From the NCBI RefSeq assembly GCF_040183065.1, contig NC_091120.1:18021208-18085207 (forward strand): a stretch of 64,000 nt of DNA, given 5' to 3'. The DNA is from Periplaneta americana. Its lineage: Eukaryota; Arthropoda; Insecta; Blattodea; Blattidae. Below, one piece after another: positions 57,789 to 64,000 of the stretch. Below the pieces are notes generated by a model. That model had not been told where the DNA came from, made no database searches, and was given only the letters and a program-made list of their open reading frames with translations. A program made the translations under genes and the position numbers. Position 1 is the stretch's first letter, and every line of letters begins with the position of its first letter.

Positions 57789-59129
57789 GTCAAGGTCACA
57801 GTCTACTATATACAGTCGCGAAGCTTGAGGTGTTTTTTTGCAAATCTCGTGATAAAGCGCTCCAAGCGGTTAGCAACTAGGAACAATAGACTGTCCATGG
57901 TCGACTTTGGACTTTGTCTTATTTCTATCGAGTGCTAGCTCGTTGCGTATTTCACATTGATGCTTGTGAAATGTTCGTTATTGGTTGTAATGAAAATGTT
58001 AATGGCTAAAATATAATAATTGGAATAATAATATGGGACAAGGAGGAGACGTTTATAGTGCTATAAATTGTAGCAACAGTAAGAGAAAGAGGCCAGAGTT
58101 ATCCTTTGTCCGATTTCCGAAAGATTCAGAAAGGTTCCTGGGTTTCCACAAGAATGCTGTGCAGAAACAAAACTCTTAATTTTGAAGTTCCTTGTGACTG
58201 TTAGAATACATTATATCCTTAAATTTCACAATGAAATGTTTCAGTCTAACCGAAAGGACATTAGATACCGGTTAAAGTTCTGTCACTTAGGCTGCTAAAT
58301 TTCCAGAGAAATAAAGGTTAGGTCTACTTTTTTTTTCAGAGGATATATTTTTAATTGTAGCTATTAATTTTGTTATTATTTTTATGTGTTATTTTACTAA
58401 AGACGTAGAAAAATTAAGTTTGTTTTAATGAAATTTATTGACCACGTTTTATTTTCAATTCTGGTGGGATTATTATTGCTTAGGCCAATTTTTTTCAATG
58501 GATGTGTTTTTAATTTTACCTGTTAATTTTGTTGTTATTTTTATTTGTTGCTTTACTAGAGACGCAGAAAAAGTCTGTTACAATAAAATTTATTGATCAC
58601 GTTTTATTTCCAATTCTGGTGTGATTATTATTGCTTAACTTCATCCCACTTTGTTAACTACGTAAGCCTGCACTACAAGTACCGATACGCGTAAGTTACT
58701 CCATTAATTCATATTTCCATTATTATTGTTGTAAAGGGAAATGCAAATTAATATTTATTGGTTTCATAGTTAATTATCGCTATAATCTTGAATGGGTGAA
58801 GCTATTATAGTAAATTTCAGTTCGTTTTGCACAAACAAAAATTATATTACTTATTTCTTGCAGGTATCTTCGAGTTTATGGTGGAATTTAATATACTTCA
58901 TTAAAATAATAAATTAACTTTATGCATTTAATATTTCAATAATGGAAGGAAGGTGTTAATTTTTCCAAAAGAACACGACAACGAAAGTGTAACATATTTT
59001 GACGTCTGCTAGGAGAGATCTGTTATGATGAGGCGATAGTAGCGATCCTAATGGTGGGCAACTACCCATGTTTGCATTTTTACTACATATTGAGCTTCGC
59101 GACTGTATATAGTAGACTGTGGTCAAGGT
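57789..59129 (+). mobile_element. P-element-like transposon, 1325 bp, with THAP remnant
   Basis: GTCAAGGT flanks the element at 57789-57796 and 59122-59129, an 8-base duplication. The ends start CACAGTCTACTATATACAGT and continue CGCGAAGCTTGAG; the right end mirrors this over about 30 bases. Inside at 58033 is a start codon followed by a THAP-like zinc-finger sequence. An 8-base target duplication, roughly 31-base TIRs and an N-terminal THAP domain together are the P-element superfamily. The rest of the transposase is not visible, so the copy is non-autonomous. Confidence 0.85.
58033..58179 (+). pseudogene. Truncated THAP-type DNA-binding domain of a P-like transposase
   Basis: The 48-codon frame begins MGQGGDVYSAINCSNSKRKR and continues with ELSFVRFPKDSERF. 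THAP fingers have a C-x2-4-C start, then a conserved FxRFPKDxxR segment and a later C-x2-H. Here the second cysteine and the RFPKD block are present, but the first cysteine position seems to be tyrosine and the frame stops (TAA 58177-58179) before the distal zinc ligands. The intact domain binds the transposon's own ends in the nucleus; this one should not. It starts about 235 bases inside the left terminal repeat, a fitting place for a first exon. Confidence 0.75.
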
Positions 59130-59275
59130 CATGTGTAAGTGATAACGAATATCCAAGGTAGTTAATATTGTCCACTCTTTGTAATAATTTATTACTGAGG
59201 CACATTTTGCTGGGTATAAATATTTTCCTTTAAATGCAAACACTTTGGTTTTATTATATGACATATTCATATCAC

Positions 59276-60696
59276 AATTGAAGGGTTCAGAGCTATAGTG
59301 GGCTAAGCGCCATTTATTAAAAACGGAGAAAGCAAGGATTAATTTAAGTGAATACCATAGTTCAGTGATATCAAAGCAAGCGCATTTTTCTGACCTTGAC
59401 GTCGTGCGCGGGCATCAAGCGCTAAGTATGGAAAGAGGAAGAGTTGTGTATATGAATAAGCAACCTGTTGGATTAAGAAAACAGTGGTGCACAAACTTCA
59501 AACGGAACGTGAAATTTTGATGTCGTAATTTTTATATGGCTTCTTTGTGTTTGATATTATCTATATTGTCAGTAAAACAAAAGTACTAATACGAATTTCT
59601 TAATATTGCAGTTGTGTCTTAAATGTTAATAACATAAAAGTTAAGAAGGAATATTCACACAAATTCCATAATAGTACAATTATACTGTACTAAGTGTATG
59701 AAACATATCATTCATAATGAAAGTGATATCCCCCCCCCCAAAAAGAGATTGAGTATGATATGATAAGTTGGAATTGATATTGATGGTACCTTCAGCCTTA
59801 TAAAAGTAATCAATAAACTAATCAAAACAATATTACAGTATAATCAAAGTTACCTAGGTGTTGTATATGTTTTAAATGAAACTAATATTCCATAACAAAA
59901 CTCTTAGGCCTATCGCATTATGCTTTTAAGGAGATATTGGTGAGCAACTTCCTATCATCAGAATATTAAATTATTTTCTCGAAATGTGCTGAAGCTATAG
60001 AGCTGATATTTTTACAACACATGGGCACATATATTTTACTTACGATGTAATAGTAGTTGCTTTATTAATTCATTTCCTTACAAACAATTTCCATGCGAAT
60101 ATTTTCAAAATTTTCAATACACTATCTTCAGTAATACGTATTTACGGTATATTATATACGAAAACATTCTGTAAGGCTACTAAATAAATAGGCCTATATC
60201 TGAAAATTTCACTTTTCTATAAAAAAAACTTGAGAAAATATTTCTTTTGAATAAAAAAATGAAACTTGTGAAAAATGAGCATTAAAATTAAAACTTACAT
60301 TCTTATAATGCACTTATACTTCTTAGACAAATCTAAAAAGTAACATGGATACAGTTTTAATAAGTTCTCTTCCCTTTATTCATTGAATCAGTTCTGGCCA
60401 TCCCTGATTATAGCTCGACCAAGAAGTATATACTACTTCTCTCGTCTGTCTCTTTCCTTTGCGCTGTAAAGCGCTCAGGCTCTCCTGGGCTCTAAAGCAC
60501 GCGCTTGCTCCTATGGGCATTAATTAACATGACTGCCATAGTTTAATGAAGATTGACATATTTACTTTTAATGTGCATACTTTATATTACTTGCTTTATG
60601 TTTTATTGAATTATGGTAATCACATAATTTTAACCATTGTTTTCTCCGTTTTTAATATATAGCGCTTGGCCCACTATGGTTCTGAACCCTTCAATT
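59276..60696. mobile_element. TIR element family A, longest copy, 1421 bp
   Basis: Ends AATTGAAGGGTTCAG and CTGAACCCTTCAATT; mirror similarity continues about 90 bases (AGTGGGCTAAGCGCCATTTA on the left). The middle 1.17 kb matches the inverted repeat copy at 37679-39445 without its insert. The 245 bp element at 42236-42480 shares the ends. No transposase recognised. AATT at both outer edges may be a target duplication or the last bases of the repeat. Confidence 0.92.
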
Positions 60697-60978
60697 TCTG
60701 GTTACTTTCTCTAAATTATGTATTATTATATGGAGGCCATCTTCAGAATTAGCAAATAATACTCGGTCGTCTCATTATAACACAGTGTATAAATTGAGTC
60801 TACGTGTAATTGGTACATTGCCATGTCTCCATTCTTTAATTATAGTATTCGTGTAAATTATGAATAACAAAGGGGAGAGTCCACAACCTTGTTAGACTCC
60901 TCAGTTAATTAATTTACAGACTGAGAGATTTGTTTACTTAAAGAGATATTAAATTACTTCTGCATAAGTTAATACTTG

Positions 60979-61242
60979 TATACTAGAATGTATTTTTCTG
61001 TTTGTGATTATGTATTCAGTCTCTTTTTTTTATTACATATATATTTTTTTTATTATTGTTATTTCAAAGTTAATATTGATTGTGTATATGTATTCTATAT
61101 CTCTTTTCTACTTAATTATGTTTATTATTATTTTTAAGTTCATATTTGTATACCGGTATGTATTTTTTTCTGTATGTGATTTGATCCTGACTGAGTGGAA
61201 GAAAAGGCCTGATGGCCTTAACTCTGCCAGGGAAAATAAACT
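60979..61242 (+). mobile_element. LINE 3'-end fragment closed by a palindromic hairpin
   Basis: T-rich sequence ends in AAGGCCTGATGGCCTTAACT flanked by GAGTGG and CTGCCAGGG, then A-rich sequence. The same AAGGCCTGATGGCCTT core closes the next LINE at 62044. Possible target duplication TAAGTTAATAC / TAAGTTAGATAC around it; it splits the older minus-strand LINE. Confidence 0.55.
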
Positions 61243-61499
61243 ATTATTAAGTTAGATACGCTGTTAATATTTGTTTCAGTACTCCGCCATTATGTAGAAT
61301 TGTAGGTAATTTTTCTCTTTTAACTCTATCAAATGCCTTAAAGCGATCTATGAATGCAGCATGTCTATCCATGTTACATTCCCTATGTTCATCAATTATA
61401 ATTTCAAGGCTTTAATCTAATTAATGTACATATGTCTACAAATGTATATATTTTGTTATCATCATTAGTCTATAAGTTTCAATTTGTTATGATTAGTTT

Positions 61500-62085
61500 A
61501 AATTATAACCCTGCTACGGCTTAACGAACGTAGAAATTTTCATTCTCTTGTTCTCCTTTTTCAAGTCCTTCACACCTCTACACCTACCTACCTTGCCTCC
61601 CGTTTCAGTTACTGTCATCATATCATAATCTCTTCACACGCACGCAAAATAGCAGCATACTAGCCCTACCAATACATAAGACATCATCGTATTCATCATC
61701 ATACACAATCTCGCTCTCGCGCTTGTGGAATACCCTACCCAGTGACATCAGAGACTGTCGGAATTTAGTAGCGTTCAAAAGCAAGCTTATTAAGCATTTT
61801 CTTACTGCGTAAGTAGGTTTAATTTTTACTTAATTAATAAAAAAAATGTTTCTCTCTTCTTAACTTTTACAATAAACTGTCTAGCTTTTATTAATGAGTT
61901 AATCTTTTAGTACTTTGATTTTTATTGTATTTGTAAATTTAATATTAATTGCAATTATAATTGTAATTGTATTCTTAATATTGTAGTTGTAATTCCCTGG
62001 TAGAGGGGAAGAGAAGGCCTGATGGCCTTATCTCTACCAGGTTAAATAAATAAATACATAAATAAATAAATAAATAAATAAATAA
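61500..62085 (+). pseudogene. LINE 3' end: reverse transcriptase tail, hairpin, AAAT tail
   Basis: The frame at about 61700-61812 reads SRLWNTLPSDIRDCRNLVAF, then KSKLIKHFLTA and a stop. The WNxLPxxIRxxxxxxxFKxxLxxxL pattern is the usual C-terminus of CR1-group reverse transcriptases. A 3' untranslated region of about 180 bases ends in CCTGGTAGAG ... AAGGCCTGATGGCCTT ... CTCTACCAGG, a stem with an inner palindrome. AAAT units follow (62041-62085). Upstream coding is degraded. Confidence 0.82.
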
Positions 62086-62298
62086 TATAGGCCTAGTCTG
62101 TGTAAAATAGGGTTTATATTATGGAATAAGTAGTACTAATACTATTCTATTGATAGGAGTAAAAATCAGAATAGTACGGATAGTACTTAGGCCTATCGAG
62201 TAAAACGGTGCTAACATTTATGGGAAACTTATTTTTTTCTGAGAAGAGTATTCATTTGGGACTAATACAGTATTAGAATTTTGTTGTTGTACTCTATC

Positions 62299-62611
62299 CA
62301 AGGAATAAGTTGAATAATTTCAAGGGAAAAATTGTTCCGGGGCCGGGTATCGATCCCGGGACCTCTGGTTGAACGTACCAGCGCTCTACCACTGAGCTAC
62401 CCGGGAACTCCACCCGACGCCGTCTCAACTTTTCCCTTTATATCCACACAACTCGCGTGGGCTGAAGAAACGCCAGAGACCCACAACGAGTGCACACAAT
62501 CTCTGTGTGACTTGGAATTGTGGTCCCGGAACAATTTTTCCCTTGAAATTATTCAAATCTGCTTTACAGGGAGCTTCACCTGAAAGACTAGATTTGCATA
62601 AGGAATAAGTT
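62299..62611 (-). mobile_element. SINE family 5 with 13-base target duplication and mirrored ends
   Basis: AAGGAATAAGTTG is found at 62299-62311 and 62599-62611. On the minus strand a tRNA-like head (about 62408-62334) has GTAGCTCAGTGGTAGAGC (A box) and GGGATCGATACCC (B-box-like). The anticodon arm is CTGGT-ACGTTCA-ACCAG, again with C in the T33 position. The block containing ATTTCAAGGGAAAAATTGTT occurs at the left end and, inverted, at 62526-62557, a 32-base perfect mirror pair. The stretch is thus a head-to-head composite. Confidence 0.85.
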
Positions 62612-63536
62612 GTTAAACTCTTCACAGTTATATTAGGCCTACTTCCACTCTACACTGTATGACTCGCCTAGAATCAAACTGCGCTTTCTCCAAATTATGA
62701 AAAAAGGTTAAGGTATGTTTCAGTGCAGAATTCTACAGGGAAAGTGATACACTGTGTTAGGTAAATTTCATTATGTTAGGTAAAGTTCATTTTTATTATT
62801 GTTAGTATTAACTTTTCATTATGTATTTCTATATTGGCAACATTTGTTAATAAACACGAGAAGATGGCTGACAACCTACCCACTCTCTCTTCACACTGCT
62901 TGTTTTGAGTCAAACTGAAAATTATCTGCCTTAACTTTTGTAGTAACATCACCGTGTGGAGTCTAACTGTACAAGTTTTTCGTCTTTTAAGACAAATCAA
63001 ATTTTTGGATAAAGTACAATTTGATTCTAGGCGACATATATGAGATTTTATACTAATTGTTAACCGAGTAGAATGTCATATAATATAATTATAATGTTAA
63101 CCTCAATAACGTATCAAAAGCTTTTTCGAAAACGACAAACATAATTGGACGATGATTAGGAGTAATGATCCAAGCGCCAAAAACCTGTTTCGAGATATTG
63201 GCCATTGAAATAAATCTGTTTTTTATTTTAATAAAACATTTTATGCAAGAAATATTACAACATTCATACTATTACAAAAAATAGCACAATTAATACCAAA
63301 AAAGGCTAACCGGTTTTTAATAAGAGACCAGCAGTTGAATTAATATTTTAGAGCAAAATAAATCAATGAATTTTATGCAATAAACGAATTTTTGCTTATA
63401 AATAGCAGCAAAATTCAGATATTACATTCTTGATTTTTTCCGAGTTAGCCTAAATTAGCCTGCCATCAACAGATTTGCGCAAATATCTCATTTTTTCAAA
63501 TGTATAAATTATTTTTATCAAATGCTGAATTGAACA
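62612..63536. other. Non-coding, AT-rich
   Basis: No feature supported. Confidence 0.4.
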
Positions 63537-63538
63537 TA

Positions 63539-63600
63539 CAGTAAAATCCCTCGTATCCGGCATTCAAATAACCGGCAATACCATAAACAACGGCACTTTT
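63539..63600 (+). repeat. Possible pogo/Tigger-like terminal repeat
   Basis: TA then CAGTAAAATCCCTCGTATCC and GGCATTCAAATAACCGGCA. CAGTxxAATCCCxxxTATCCGGC is the familiar end of pogo/Tigger-type elements. The other end would lie outside the window or is lost. Confidence 0.5.
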
Positions 63601-64000
63601 GGTTAGGCTAAAAAAAGTAATTCATGAAAATAGGAAGAGTCGAAGATGTGAGTTGTTTTTGTGGATCCCACATGCCTCATATTGTTTATTTACTCTTTAC
63701 ATTGTTCACGCGTGAAAACAGACAGAAAACCCCGTTATGTCCCTAGAGTAGATCGGGTAGCATCGGTAAGCTGTCACTTGGGCCTTGCAAACAAATCGCA
63801 GAGACGATATCTTTAAATTTACCACTTGAACTCGCCCGTTCGAAGGGGTGTTGGGAGAGTCTAAATAGGAAAGTGTGAAATTCTCTGTTCCTACAGTGCG
63901 TAAAAGTTTCATTCGAGTGATAGCATATATCACACTCTAGTGGTATATATAAACAAGAAGACATTAGAGATATGTTAAAGAGGTACAGGTTATCGAGCGT
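63601..64000. other. Non-coding or interior of the possible pogo-like element
   Basis: Two overlapping minus-strand frames (63706-63964) lack a recognisable pattern. Nothing further can be said. Confidence 0.35.

Larger units (their letters stand above)
57640..61400 (-). pseudogene. Decayed LINE reverse transcriptase, scattered by later insertions
   Basis: Minus-strand pieces in polymerase order. AAFIDRFKAFDRVKRE lies at about 61385-61320. LTRLWTLPFV, or in another frame QGCGLSPLLFIIYT, lies at about 60895-60850. RVLFANSEDGL (catalytic FADD-like motif changed to FANS) lies at about 60760. MSYNKTKVFAFKGKYLYPAK is at about 59264-59200, and VDNINYLGYSLSLTHDLDIQ spans 59175 to 57790 across the P-like insert. 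Gaps are filled by a LINE 3' end (60979-61242), a TIR element (59276-60696) and a P-like element (57797-59121). It appears related to the LINE at 50706-51433. It is old, with many stops. Confidence 0.7.

Overview
This is AT-rich animal nuclear DNA, almost certainly from an insect. The support is one neuropeptide G-protein-coupled receptor exon of insect type, RTE-like and CR1/Jockey-like LINE fragments, mariner, Tc1, hAT and P-like DNA transposons, several tRNA-headed SINE families, and long GATA/AAAT microsatellites. The repeat repertoire reminds me of a large cockroach or termite genome (Blattodea). That is an impression from memory, not shown by the sequence.

The only convincing host gene piece is on the minus strand at about 19675-20476. 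It is the last coding exon of a rhodopsin-family receptor (TM5, TM6, TM7 and cytoplasmic tail), most like the ecdysis-triggering hormone receptor. The exon is GC-rich against AT-rich surroundings. It lies between two direct copies of a 0.7 kb terminal-inverted-repeat (TIR) element. The rest of the window reads as intron or intergenic DNA filled with mobile elements.

Layout: 1-6.6 kb, an old repeat, an LINE-like 3' hairpin and a SINE. 6.6-8.3 kb, a hAT-type element holding a mitochondrial 16S rRNA fragment. 9.3-10.6 kb, a complete-length but broken mariner. 11-16.3 kb, two hAT-type elements and SINEs. 18-21.6 kb, the receptor exon with flanking TIR elements. 22-24.4 kb, nested SINEs, a long palindrome, a SINE-split LINE and a TA-flanked TIR element. 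26.5-30.2 kb, LINE fragments and a compound inverted repeat. 30.8-32.1 kb, a 1.3 kb compound microsatellite. 33-36.9 kb, LINE and SINE nests with a fold-back Tc1 element. 37.7-41.8 kb, a TIR repeat carrying a datable insertion, then a three-level transposon nest. 42.2-44.2 kb, a short TIR element and a 62 bp tandem array of about 20 units. 45-46.2 kb, a TTAA-flanked element. 47-51.4 kb, three LINE fragments. 52-57.5 kb, SINEs, LINE pieces and a three-copy hairpin repeat. 57.6-62.6 kb, a LINE broken by a P-like/THAP element and a 1.4 kb TIR element, then LINE 3' ends and a SINE.

No prokaryotic operon, CRISPR array or functional RNA gene is present. The value of the window lies in its insertion stratigraphy: target-site duplications and an internal empty site let many insertions be ordered relative to each other.
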